From assembly GCA_023443285.1 (NCBI GenBank), contig JAEZVB010000048.1, positions 1 to 49,988 of the forward strand: a stretch of 49,988 bases of DNA, written 5' to 3'. The translations under genes were made by a program, and so were the position numbers. The stretch comes from Bacillota bacterium (GTDB lineage: Bacteria > Bacillota > Negativicutes > Sporomusales > Sporomusaceae). The notes beneath the pieces are model-generated. The model searched no databases. It saw only the letters and a list, made by a program, of their open reading frames with translations, and was not told the origin of the DNA. Position 1 is the stretch's first letter; each line of letters starts with the position of its first letter. Shown in pieces: positions 22,569 to 31,470 of this stretch.

Positions 22569-23162
22569 ATGATGGCAGTAGCGCCTATTCCACCAACAAA
22601 ACCCACACCGCCTGTTGCGCCGACACTTTCTCCGGCAGGTACTCAGAGCCTTTCTGAGCAGCAACCTGCAGCTCCGGCTGCTTCCGCTCAAAAGGAAAGT
22701 AAGCCGGTAAGTCCAGAAGTGTCAGCTACTGTTAAGAAAATAGAGGAAATCGGCAAAGCATTTCAGGGCATGCCGACAAAAACCAAGACTGGTGAACAAG
22801 CAAAACCTGCGGCAACTGGCGATAAGCCAAGTAGTGGTCAACTAGCTCCGCCAGCATTTGGCAATACGCAAAATGTGGCTGCGGCACAGACTGTCGTTTC
22901 TTCAGAACCGGTTGTGACCAAAAGCAAGCCGTCGATTGGCACCTTTATCCCTTTTTTTGTCGGCGTTGTAGTGCTTGTTGCCGTAGTTTTAGTTGGAATG
23001 CGTATGTTTAATAAAAAATCGGATAAGATCGAACAAACTGATACAGATATTGACTATTCCAAGAACAATGCTGCAAATAGAAATAAAGAGGATGTGGAAA
23101 TAACGATTGGGCCATCGAGTGCGGCACCAAAAAGGAAAATAAACTTTGAAGCAAAGGTGTAG
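22569..23162 (+). CDS. Pro/Ala-rich single-pass membrane protein
   Basis: This 197-residue protein has a low-complexity first half rich in Pro, Ala, Thr and Ser, with charged linker KKIEEIGKAFQGMPTKTK. One membrane helix follows (IPFFVGVVVLVAVVLVGMRM, about residues 126-147) with a polar tail rich in Asp, Asn and Lys. Composition resembles anchor or linker proteins that span a cell wall or periplasm, but no family is recognised. AAGGGAG precedes the start; it has its own terminator. Confidence 0.6.
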   Translation: MMAVAPIPPTKPTPPVAPTLSPAGTQSLSEQQPAAPAASAQKESKPVSPEVSATVKKIEEIGKAFQGMPTKTKTGEQAKPAATGDKPSSGQLAPPAFGNTQNVAAAQTVVSSEPVVTKSKPSIGTFIPFFVGVVVLVAVVLVGMRMFNKKSDKIEQTDTDIDYSKNNAANRNKEDVEITIGPSSAAPKRKINFEAKV

Positions 23163-23184
23163 CTTGCGCAACTGGGAAATGGAA

Positions 23185-23217
23185 AACCTTAATTATTTGT
23201 CGATAATTAAGGTTTTT
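23185..23217 (+). terminator. Terminator after the Pro/Ala-rich gene
   Basis: AACCTTAATTAT and ATAATTAAGGTT form a perfect 12-bp stem, followed by TTTA. Confidence 0.8.
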
Positions 23218-23331
23218 ACGTATTTTATGGAGTATTATTTTTGGACGTATATGGTAGACATTAGAAATATTTTATACTATAATTAAATCTACGTTTAAAA
23301 TTGATTTTTAAAAAAATAAGGAAATGCGGGT

Positions 23332-23967
23332 ATGCGGAAGGACGTGAATATAACGAAAAAAGAGGTATGCACAGATAAACCGACAGTTACCAAAATTATT
23401 GAAGCAGCCATCCCGTTATTTGCTACTAAAGGCTTGGTTAATGTCTCAGTAAAAGAGTTGGCTGATGCCGCTGGTGTTAATATTGCGCTAATCTCTTATT
23501 ACTTTGGCGGAAAAGATAATTTGTATGCATTTATATTGGAAAATCAACTGACGATGCTCAGCGATGCCATTGAAACCGTCAGTAAGGAAAAGATTTCAGC
23601 GGTTATGAAGTTAAGAAAATTTGCTGATATGATACTTGCCACAAATAAAAATAGTCCGTACATATACCAATTTTTTTACACGGAAGTATTCAATCCAACC
23701 AAATATTTTGATGTTTCGGTAAGAAATGCCGTGCGCCATACCCACGTTTTTTTAAAGAATTGGATTGAAGAAGCGAAGAATATGGGCGAAGTACGCAGCG
23801 ATATTGATGCAGGCCTTGCTGCCATGGCTTTTCTAAAAATATTGAACTTATCATTTACCGGTCATGAGCTTTGTAAAGAGTTAATGGACAACAAACAAGA
23901 TCTGGCTACGCAATATGTCGCCCAGGCTCTTGAAATCTATTTTAATGGTGTGTCAGTACAATCGTAG
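23332..23967 (+). CDS. TetR family transcriptional regulator of the RND operon
   Basis: This is a 211-residue regulator. The N-terminal helix-turn-helix shows KIIEAAIPLFATKGLVNVSV followed by KELADAAGVNIALISYYFGG and KDNLYAFI, the classical TetR signature. The C-terminal ligand domain resembles the CerR-like group. It lies 29 bases upstream of the RND adaptor gene on the same strand, so it is probably the local repressor of the efflux operon including itself. AAGGA precedes the ATG by nine bases. Confidence 0.85.
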   Translation: MRKDVNITKKEVCTDKPTVTKIIEAAIPLFATKGLVNVSVKELADAAGVNIALISYYFGGKDNLYAFILENQLTMLSDAIETVSKEKISAVMKLRKFADMILATNKNSPYIYQFFYTEVFNPTKYFDVSVRNAVRHTHVFLKNWIEEAKNMGEVRSDIDAGLAAMAFLKILNLSFTGHELCKELMDNKQDLATQYVAQALEIYFNGVSVQS

Positions 23968-23996
23968 AATCAGATAAACAGGAGGAGAAGATAACT

Positions 23997-25130
23997 GTGA
24001 ACAAAAAGAGTATAATCTGGTTGGCTATACTATTATTAGTAGTAACAACCGGCTGCAGTAAACAACAAACAGCCCGTCCGCCGCAGGAAGTTGCGGTCAA
24101 GGCGATGCAGGTAATTCAGAAAGATACGCCTGTTACCTATGAGTTTGTTGGTGAAATTGTAGCGAAGGATGAAGTTCAAATCAAAGCGCAGGTTACCGGC
24201 AACATTGCCAACAAATTAATTAAAGGTGGCGACACCGTTCGCGCCGGACAGCCCTTGTTTGAAATTGACCGTCGCAAATATGTGGCGGCAGTAGCTGATT
24301 CTCAGGCACAGGTTGCGCAGGCGCAGGCGTCCTTGAGCAATATTCAGCGTGACGTTGCACGGTATCAGGATTTGGCTAACCAAGGCGGTATTGCAGCCCA
24401 AACCCTGGATACGTCCAAGTCCCAGGCTGAACAAGTTGCCGCGCAGGTAAGCGCTTATCAGGCTAAATTGCAGCAAGCGCAAAATGATTTGTCAGACACG
24501 GTTGTCGTATCACCGGTAGATGGCCGGATTGGCGTAGGTGAACTAAGTGTCGGCGGCTATGTGCAGGCAGGCAGCACGGTGCTTGCCACGGTTTCTACCG
24601 TTGATCCCGTACAAGTTAAGTTTAGTATGAGTGAAAATGAATATCTGAAATTTGCCCAAATGGGTAATTCACCAGATGCCTGGGGACAGAACCTGAAGCT
24701 GGTTCTTAGTAATGGGGCGGAATATCCGCTTAGCGGTAAATTGGAACAGGTTGATAGGGGGATGGCTAATCAAACCGGTACTTTGGCAATGAAAGCCTTA
24801 TTCGGCAATCCGCAGCATTTGCTGGTGCCTGGCATGTTTGCCAGAATTGTGACAGTGGGTGAAACCCGGACGGGTGCACTGCTCATTCCGCAGCGTGCTG
24901 TCCAGGAAATGCTGGGCAAAACCTTTGTTACTGTTACCGGTGCTAATAGCGAAGCTGTAAGCAAGCCTGTTAAGCTAGGGCCCAAAATCGGCAATCTGCA
25001 AATTGTTGAAGAGGGGCTTACTCCTCAAGATATTGTTGTTGTGGAAGGGTTTGCAAAAGCTCAGCCAGGAGCACCGCTTAAAGTTACCATGATTGGCCTG
25101 GAAGATCTAGCTATTCCCGGCGCGAAGTAG
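23997..25130 (+). CDS. RND efflux periplasmic adaptor (membrane fusion protein), lipoprotein
   Basis: This is the adaptor bridging an inner-membrane RND pump and an outer-membrane channel. The 377-residue protein starts with a lipoprotein signal (LLLVVTTGCSK, lipid-modified Cys20). The lipoyl/barrel-sandwich halves are at IKAQVTGNIANKLIKGGDTV and SPVDGRIGVGELSVGGYV, separated by an alanine/glutamine-rich coiled-coil hairpin (residues 100-160). The beta-barrel and membrane-proximal parts follow. GTG start after GGAGGAG. It sits between the TetR gene and the pump gene (11-base gap). Confidence 0.92.
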   Translation: MNKKSIIWLAILLLVVTTGCSKQQTARPPQEVAVKAMQVIQKDTPVTYEFVGEIVAKDEVQIKAQVTGNIANKLIKGGDTVRAGQPLFEIDRRKYVAAVADSQAQVAQAQASLSNIQRDVARYQDLANQGGIAAQTLDTSKSQAEQVAAQVSAYQAKLQQAQNDLSDTVVVSPVDGRIGVGELSVGGYVQAGSTVLATVSTVDPVQVKFSMSENEYLKFAQMGNSPDAWGQNLKLVLSNGAEYPLSGKLEQVDRGMANQTGTLAMKALFGNPQHLLVPGMFARIVTVGETRTGALLIPQRAVQEMLGKTFVTVTGANSEAVSKPVKLGPKIGNLQIVEEGLTPQDIVVVEGFAKAQPGAPLKVTMIGLEDLAIPGAK

Positions 25131-25141
25131 GGGGAAAGTTC

Positions 25142-28100
25142 ATGGCAAAGTTTTTTATTAACAGACCAATCTTTGCGATTGTTATATCCATACTCATTAC
25201 GATGATCGGCGGTATTGCTGCCTTCTTCCTGCCCATTGCCCAATACCCGCAGATTACGCCTCCGCAAGTTAGTGTTAGTGCCAGTTATACAGGGGCTAAC
25301 GCCGATGTTGTTGAGAAAACGGTCGCGCAAGTTATTGAGCAGCAGGCCAATGGTGTCGAAGGTGCGGTCTCAATGTCTTCGACCAGTGCCGACACAGGCA
25401 GGTACTCACTTAATGTAAAATTTGAATTAGGGCAAAATCCCGATATGGTGACAATGTACACCCAAAACCGGGTAGCTCAAGCCAATGCCGGTTTGCCGCA
25501 GGATGTGCAGCAGTCTGGTGTTACCACGCGAAAGGTTTCTCCTGATACAGCCCTGTTTTTTTCGCTTGTCTCACCTCAGAACAGTTATGATGGTGTATTT
25601 CTCAAGACATATGGCAGTATCAACATTATTGATGACATTCGCCGGGTTAAAGGTGTAGGCGATGTTACTGAATATGGTACTGATTATAGTATGCGTATTT
25701 GGCTTAAGCCGGATAAGCTGGCTCAGATGGGCATTACGGCTGCCGATATTTCTAGTGCGATCAAAGAGCAAAATGTGCAGGCGCCTGCCGGTACTATCGG
25801 TCAGCTGCCTTCGCTGCCTAAGCAGGAATTCCAGTATACGGCCAGTGTTCAAGGGCGCTTGGTCACCGAAGATGACTTTAGGAAAATTATAATTCGTTCT
25901 CAGCCTGATGGTTCGGCTATTCGTTTAGGTGATATTGCTACCGTTGAACTCAGTGCCAGGGATAATACTTTTAAAAGTAGTTATAGTGGGAATGATGCGG
26001 TTGTGTTTGCTGTACAACTAACAACCGACGCGAATGCCTTAGAGACAATTTCGAATGTACGGAAAGTCATTGCGGATGCGTCTACCCGCTTCCCACCGGA
26101 TATGGAATATCGCATTCTATACGATAGTACCGAATATATCAGGGAGTCACTGACAAAGGTGTTTCACACGTTTGTGGAAGCACTTGCGCTGGTACTCATT
26201 ATTGTGTACTTGTTCCTTCAGAATTGGCGTGCTACTATGATCCCCATGCTTGCTATTCCGGTTTCTCTTATCGGAACCTTCGGGGCGTTTGTGGTATTAG
26301 GATTTTCGATTAACACACTGACTTTGTTTGCCATGGTACTGGCAATCGGCCTGGTCGTTGATGATGCTATCGTTGTTGTCGAGGCCGTAGAGCATCATAT
26401 GCGCTATAACAAGCTTAGTCCCAAGGAAGCAACTATCCGGGCAATGGAAGATGTATCCGGGCCGGTTATCGCGATTGCGTTTGTGCTTGCGTCTGTATTT
26501 ATTCCGGTTGCCTTCTTCTCAGGAACGACGGGCGTACTATATAAGCAATTTGCCTTGACAATCGCTGTATCGATGGCATTATCGGCCATTGTCGCGTTGT
26601 CCCTTACACCAGCATTATGTACCTTGCTGTTAAAGCCGTATACCGGTGAGAAACGTAGCGGTGTGATGGGCAGATTTTTTGATAGGTTCAATGTATGGTT
26701 CGAAGCTTTGATCGAGAAATATTCCCAAGGTGTCCAAAACTCCATTCGCCGCGCCCGTTTGTGGGGCATTGGTTTTCTAGTAATCGTTGTATTGTGCGTC
26801 GGTTTGATGCGGGTTATTCCGTCAACTTTTGTGCCAACTGAAGATCAGGGCTTCATGATATCGGTTGTCAGTCTGCCGGAAGGGGCGAATATGAACCGCA
26901 CCCGGGCAGTTGCCCAACAGGTAGGTGAGATATACCGCTCACTGCCAGGCGCGTATGCAAGTGCCGAAGTAGCTGGGTTTGATATTTTGGCAGGTGGTCA
27001 AAAACCCAATGGCGCCATGGTTCTAGCTGCCTTGAAACCATGGGCGGAGCGGACAGCGCCTAATATGCAGCTAAATGCTGTTATTGGGCAGGCTATGGGG
27101 AGAGTCAGCCAGATACCAGAAGCTACTGTTTTCGCTTTCAGTCCGCCTGCTCTGCCAGGTATTGGAAGTGTCGGCGGCTTAACCTTGATGATCCAGGACA
27201 GGGGTTCTGGGGATGTGGCGGAAATGAGCAATACATCCAAACAGTTTATCTCGGCTGCTAGGAAGCGGCCGGAGATATCAATGGCTCAATCAAGTTTCCG
27301 GGCAGATACACCTTCGTACCGTTATGAAGTAAACCGGGAGAAGGCCAAGGCATTAGGCGTACCTGTCCAGGATATATTTACCGCGCTGCAAACTTTCCTG
27401 GGCGGTGTGCAGGTAAATGACTTTAACCGCTTTGGGCGAACCTATAAAGTTATGTTGCAGGCTCAGCCTGAATTCCGTTCTGATGTTGATGCAACCCGTT
27501 TTTTCTACGTGCGAAGTTCGGCAGGTACTATGGTACCACTCAATACACTGGTCACCCCGGTTGCAACCAGCGGTCAGACACTGATAAAACGGTATAACGG
27601 CTATCCGGCGATGCAGATCAATGCAGCCACAGCTCCCGGCTATAGTTCCGGTCAAGCTATGAAGGCCTTGGAAGAAGTATCGGCTGAAGTATTGCCTAAA
27701 ACGTTTACGTATGAATGGGCAGATTCAAGTCGGGAAGAAAAGCTTTCTGGCGGTCAGACGCCCTATATATTCGGTTTTGGTTTATTGTTTGTGTTCTTGT
27801 GTCTGGCAGCTTTGTATGAAAGCTGGAATATACCGTTTGCCGTACTGTTATCGGTTCCCACTGGCATTTTGGGTGCAACCACGCTTATTTATGCCCGAGG
27901 ACTGGAAAATAGTGTTTACATGCAAATTGGGTTGGTTATGCTTATCGGTCTGGCAGCTAAAAATGCCATATTGATCGTAGAGTATGCCAAAGTCAGAACA
28001 GACAAAGGCATGGAGCCGGTGCAAGCAGCTGTTGAGGCAGCAAAACTTAGGCTTAGGCCTATCCTGATGACCTCCATGGCTTTCATCTTAGGTTGTATTC

Positions 28101-28276
28101 CCCTGGCGATATCAACTGGTGCCGGTTCAGCCGCCCGCTCATCACTGGGGACAACGGTTGTTGGCGGTATGACTTTCGCTACTGTGCTTAGTATCTTCCT
28201 GGTGCCTGTGTTATTTGTTGCTGTTGAATACGGGGCGGCCAAGATTAAATCGTTTAAAATCAGCCATAAAGGGTAA
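25142..28276 (+). CDS. RND family multidrug efflux pump, HAE1 type (AcrB/MexB-like)
   Basis: This 1044-residue trimeric proton-driven pump belongs in the inner membrane. The start AKFFINRPIFAIVISI, the porter sequence and the proton relay in helix 4 (GLVVDDAIVVVEAVEHH, two Asp) and helix 10 (GLAAKNAILIVEYAK, Lys) are all intact. Full length for the family. It follows the adaptor gene closely. No TolC/OprM-type channel gene is present before the terminator at 28287, so the outer-membrane partner must be encoded elsewhere. Presence of such a pump implies a diderm envelope. Confidence 0.95.
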   Translation: MAKFFINRPIFAIVISILITMIGGIAAFFLPIAQYPQITPPQVSVSASYTGANADVVEKTVAQVIEQQANGVEGAVSMSSTSADTGRYSLNVKFELGQNPDMVTMYTQNRVAQANAGLPQDVQQSGVTTRKVSPDTALFFSLVSPQNSYDGVFLKTYGSINIIDDIRRVKGVGDVTEYGTDYSMRIWLKPDKLAQMGITAADISSAIKEQNVQAPAGTIGQLPSLPKQEFQYTASVQGRLVTEDDFRKIIIRSQPDGSAIRLGDIATVELSARDNTFKSSYSGNDAVVFAVQLTTDANALETISNVRKVIADASTRFPPDMEYRILYDSTEYIRESLTKVFHTFVEALALVLIIVYLFLQNWRATMIPMLAIPVSLIGTFGAFVVLGFSINTLTLFAMVLAIGLVVDDAIVVVEAVEHHMRYNKLSPKEATIRAMEDVSGPVIAIAFVLASVFIPVAFFSGTTGVLYKQFALTIAVSMALSAIVALSLTPALCTLLLKPYTGEKRSGVMGRFFDRFNVWFEALIEKYSQGVQNSIRRARLWGIGFLVIVVLCVGLMRVIPSTFVPTEDQGFMISVVSLPEGANMNRTRAVAQQVGEIYRSLPGAYASAEVAGFDILAGGQKPNGAMVLAALKPWAERTAPNMQLNAVIGQAMGRVSQIPEATVFAFSPPALPGIGSVGGLTLMIQDRGSGDVAEMSNTSKQFISAARKRPEISMAQSSFRADTPSYRYEVNREKAKALGVPVQDIFTALQTFLGGVQVNDFNRFGRTYKVMLQAQPEFRSDVDATRFFYVRSSAGTMVPLNTLVTPVATSGQTLIKRYNGYPAMQINAATAPGYSSGQAMKALEEVSAEVLPKTFTYEWADSSREEKLSGGQTPYIFGFGLLFVFLCLAALYESWNIPFAVLLSVPTGILGATTLIYARGLENSVYMQIGLVMLIGLAAKNAILIVEYAKVRTDKGMEPVQAAVEAAKLRLRPILMTSMAFILGCIPLAISTGAGSAARSSLGTTVVGGMTFATVLSIFLVPVLFVAVEYGAAKIKSFKISHKG

Positions 28277-28286
28277 TATGATTCCT

Positions 28287-28324
28287 AAACCCCGCGCAGG
28301 GAATGAATTCACTGCGTGGGGTTT
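28287..28324 (+). terminator. Terminator of the RND operon
   Basis: AAACCCCGCGCAG and CTGCGTGGGGTTT form a GC-rich stem with one G-T pair, followed by TCC. Confidence 0.8.
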
Positions 28325-28443
28325 TCCTATTAGAAGAATGGATTGTTTTTCAAATAAAATATTAATAATTTCTCAGTAAAATAGTAAAGAATTGGTGGCG
28401 ATATTACATGAGTGCAAATCAATTGTAATTAGGAGGTTTTCCG

Positions 28444-28728
28444 ATGGGAATACAAATAAGGCAACTCGAACTTGCCCAGTCCGTTCCGGCCATTGTAGGG
28501 ATATTGGCAGAGAGGCGGCAGGCATTAGTAACAAATGCCGGCAGAGAAGCGGCTGCAATTATTGCCAAAGCCGGATTAACGATTCGCGAACAGCAGGCGG
28601 CCATGGCTGTAGCCGATTTGTATTTGCAGTTTTGTCAGGAAGATCCCATTAATAAAAAGTGGAGCGAACTTATGGAAGATGCTATTCGCCGGGATGAGCT
28701 AACCAATTTGGGCAGCGAAAAGAGATAG
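28444..28728 (+). CDS. Small helical hypothetical protein
   Basis: This 94-residue, mostly helical, cytoplasmic protein is rich in Ala, Gln and Glu (GREAAAIIAKAGLTIREQQA, VADLYLQFCQEDP). It has an excellent ribosome-binding site (TTAGGAGG) and its own bidirectional terminator. No family is recognised; its neighbours give no hint. Confidence 0.65.
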   Translation: MGIQIRQLELAQSVPAIVGILAERRQALVTNAGREAAAIIAKAGLTIREQQAAMAVADLYLQFCQEDPINKKWSELMEDAIRRDELTNLGSEKR

Positions 28729-28774
28729 AAAACCAGCAGGTGGAGTCATATATGACTGCCAATCTGCTGGTTTT
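28729..28774. terminator. Bidirectional terminator
   Basis: AAAACCAGCAG and CTGCTGGTTTT form an 11-bp stem between the small plus-strand gene and the minus-strand porin-like gene; the A and T runs serve both strands. Confidence 0.8.
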
Positions 28775-28793
28775 CTGATTTATATGGGGGCGG

Positions 28794-29324
28794 TTAGAAT
28801 TTATAGCTTGCACCAAAGCCGATACCATTAGTAGTCGGGGAATTGTCTGGGTTATTGGACTTGTAGCCAAGGTGTAGCGAAGTTTTCTTGTCGAGGTTGT
28901 AGGCTACGCCGGTTTGCCACTCTGTAGCAATACTGCTGGTAGTTACCGCGGCATACCCCTCGACTTTAGGCGATAAGTAGCCATTGACACCTACCCCATA
29001 GAACATTTTATTGGGGCCGTTACTGTAGTCACGGTTGCCGACAATAAGGCGAATATTGGGGTCGAGCTTATAATGTGCGTAGATGTCGGTGGAGTGGCTG
29101 TCAGCGCTGCCAACTGAATAGGAATTAGTTTCAAGGCCGACAATGACCTTGTTGGCTATGGCGTTTTCCAGATGGAAACTATCGTTCTTAACACTGCCAT
29201 CTAGGTTATAGTGATTGTAGCCAATTGCAGTTTCACTTTTTTGTAAGTCGGTGAGCGGAGCAGCGAAGCTTACACTCGATACTAACATGGTTCCTGCAAG
29301 CAGGGTAATCATTTTCTTTTTCAT
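28794..29324 (-). CDS. Outer-membrane porin-like beta-barrel protein
   Basis: This 176-residue exported protein has a signal peptide (MITLLAGTMLVSSVSFA, cleavage after SFA) followed by about eight amphipathic strands rich in Gly, Tyr and Asn (e.g. KMFYGVGVNGYLSPKVEGYA). It ends in GFGASYKF with C-terminal Phe, the outer-membrane assembly signal. It resembles the small barrel proteins common in Sporomusaceae. GGAGAGGA precedes the ATG. The long leader contains an inverted repeat at 29345-29388. Confidence 0.65.
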   Translation of the reverse strand: MKKKMITLLAGTMLVSSVSFAAPLTDLQKSETAIGYNHYNLDGSVKNDSFHLENAIANKVIVGLETNSYSVGSADSHSTDIYAHYKLDPNIRLIVGNRDYSNGPNKMFYGVGVNGYLSPKVEGYAAVTTSSIATEWQTGVAYNLDKKTSLHLGYKSNNPDNSPTTNGIGFGASYKF

Positions 29325-29344
29325 TTAGTCCTCTCCTTACGGTG

Positions 29345-29388
29345 TTAATTACCTGTGTGTCAAAGGGAGGAGATTGACAGGTAATTAA
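29345..29388 (-). promoter_or_regulatory. Leader hairpin of the porin-like gene
   Basis: TTAATTACCTGT and ACAGGTAATTAA are perfect 12-bp arms around a 20-base loop, located 20 bases upstream of the start codon on the minus strand. The loop includes CTCCTCCC, which can pair with the gene's AGGAG ribosome-binding site. The remaining bases 29389-29681 hold only promoter-like sequence. Confidence 0.5.
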
Positions 29389-29562
29389 TTCCTAAAATAA
29401 ACGCTAGCTGGATTATCAGCTCACCCAAAGAATACCATCTAACTATGACAAAAATGTGACAAGAGGAAGATCCAGCAGGCTTAGTTTAATGGGCATGATG
29501 TATGTAGAAGGGACGTTGTATACAGGATTCATTAAAACAAAAAATATTTGTAAGTCAGGTTA

Positions 29563-29590
29563 TTGTATTTAAGGAAAAATATGCTATATT
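29563..29590 (+). promoter_or_regulatory. Candidate promoter of the DASS transporter gene
   Basis: TTGTAT, a 16-base spacer and TATATT, about 90 bases upstream of the start codon. Confidence 0.4.
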
Positions 29591-29681
29591 GTTTTATATT
29601 AAGGTATGTTTTGCCTTTGCGAAATTAGGACGCAGGAGGCGAAAACTACTTTAAAATTAAGAGTAAAAAGGGGTGAGAGAA

Positions 29682-31244
29682 ATGCAGACTGTTGGAGTTA
29701 AAAAGCAAGACCTTATGAAAGTAGAGTCTAAACTTACTGTGGAAGAGCAAAAATTTGACCGTAGGAGAAAGACTCTGGGATTATTCCTCGGACCTATCCT
29801 GGGACTACTCGTTTATTTTATGCCAATCGCCGGTCTCAAGGTGGAGGCGCATGCTTTACTCGCTATTGTAACGTTTGTCGCGACATGGTGGATTACTGAA
29901 CCAGTGCCAATCCCTGTTAGTTCCATGTTAGGACCGGTTATTGCCACTTTACTGGGAATTGTGAATCCTACACAAGCATTTGCTCCGTTTGCTAATCCAT
30001 TAATATTTCTCTTCATGGGCAGCTTTATGTTAGCGACTGCTATGATGAGTCATGGTTTGGACAAACGCTTTGCTTATGCCATTTTATCGATGAAATGGGT
30101 TGGCTCCAGTCCAACGAGAATTCTATTAGCACTAGGTCTTGTCACAGCACTCTGCTCAGGCTGGGTAAGCAATACAGCCACAACTGCTATGATGTTCCCG
30201 ATAGCCATGGGATTATTGTTGGCCATCAAGGATATGCATACGGCAGCAGGCAGAGAAATTGATCTTTCAAATTATAAGTATGCTACAGGTTTGATGTTGA
30301 TGGCTGGGTATGCGTCTTCTGTCGGTGGGGTACTGACGCCGGTAGGTACGCCGCCAAATCTTATTATGGTTGGTCTGTTAGAACAAATGGCAGGAATCCG
30401 GGTTTCCTTTTTCCAATGGATGATTTGGGGTTCTATCGCTATGGCGGGGTACTTTATTCTTATGTATATTGTCCTAAAAAGAATGTTTCCGGCCGATGTC
30501 GATCATATTGAGGGTGCAGAACAACTCATTAAGGAACGCCGTGATAGTCTTGGACCATGGAAAGCCGGAGAAATCAATGCAGTTATTGCCTTTGTTGTAG
30601 CAGTATCGTTATGGGTTCTACCAGGATTTTTGAGTATGATTTATGGCGCAGGCGATCCTATCTTAAAAGCATATAACAAGTATTTTTCCGAGGCAGTTGT
30701 CGCCATGCTGGCGGGTCTGTTATTATTCATGCTACCGACAAATTGGGCTGAGCGAAAATTTACTTTGAGCTGGAATGAAGCAGTAAAAGGTATTGATTGG
30801 GGAACACTAATTCTTTTTGGGGGCGGATTATCACTAGGGACGATGATGTATACCACCGGCCTATCCAAATGGGTTGGTGATGTAATCGTTAGTGCTACCG
30901 GGGCAAATTCGCAGGTAGCTATAGTAACACTATTCTCCATTTTTGCGCTGCTCATGTCAGAGTTAACTTCCCATACTGCAGCTACTAATATGGTTGGGCC
31001 ACTGGGTATAACGGTAGCAATCGCCGCAGGGCTTAATCCTGTGCCGGTAGCTGTTGCCATTGCGCTATCGTCATCACTTGGCTTTATGCTGCCTGTTTCT
31101 ACGCCGCCAAATGCCATTGTGTATGCCAGTGGTTATATTCCGATTACCAAGATGATCAAGTCCGGGTTTATAATCGACTTGATCGGGATTGCGCTGATTA
31201 CAATACCTATAGTTATCTATGTTGTGAAGTGGGTGGGCTATTAG
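29682..31244 (+). CDS. DASS (SLC13) family anion:Na+ or antiporter-type carboxylate transporter
   Basis: This 520-residue membrane protein with 12-14 hydrophobic segments has the paired SNT motifs of the family: GWVSNTATTAMMFPI in the first half and ELTSHTAATNMVGPLG in the second, plus GYASSVGGVLTPVGTPPN and GFMLPVSTPPNAIVYASGYI. Members move di- and tricarboxylates such as succinate, citrate and tartrate, or sulfate. The N-terminal 35 residues are an additional soluble extension. The ATG at 29682 is preferred over the GTG at 29673, which lies in the ribosome-binding site GGGGTGA. Single-gene unit with its own terminator. Confidence 0.85.
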   Translation: MQTVGVKKQDLMKVESKLTVEEQKFDRRRKTLGLFLGPILGLLVYFMPIAGLKVEAHALLAIVTFVATWWITEPVPIPVSSMLGPVIATLLGIVNPTQAFAPFANPLIFLFMGSFMLATAMMSHGLDKRFAYAILSMKWVGSSPTRILLALGLVTALCSGWVSNTATTAMMFPIAMGLLLAIKDMHTAAGREIDLSNYKYATGLMLMAGYASSVGGVLTPVGTPPNLIMVGLLEQMAGIRVSFFQWMIWGSIAMAGYFILMYIVLKRMFPADVDHIEGAEQLIKERRDSLGPWKAGEINAVIAFVVAVSLWVLPGFLSMIYGAGDPILKAYNKYFSEAVVAMLAGLLLFMLPTNWAERKFTLSWNEAVKGIDWGTLILFGGGLSLGTMMYTTGLSKWVGDVIVSATGANSQVAIVTLFSIFALLMSELTSHTAATNMVGPLGITVAIAAGLNPVPVAVAIALSSSLGFMLPVSTPPNAIVYASGYIPITKMIKSGFIIDLIGIALITIPIVIYVVKWVGY

Positions 31245-31278
31245 AGGCCTGAGGTTCCAAATAGGATAAAGATAAAAG

Positions 31279-31320
31279 TGCCATGCCGGTTGCCCTTCTA
31301 GCAGCCAGCATGGCATTTTT
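31279..31320 (+). terminator. Terminator of the DASS gene
   Basis: TGCCATGC and GCATGGCA form an 8-bp stem, followed by five T. Confidence 0.75.
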
Positions 31321-31470
31321 CGTATCTAGCTTTACTGTTTCACTAGTCGAAGCATTTGCTAAAAATATCACGAAGTTCACTTTTTCAGATAGTTATGGAT
31401 GATTTGGAATTGTTTGAAAAATGTAGGTTGTATATAATTTAGGTAAATAAAGCTAAATGGAGGGAATTGA

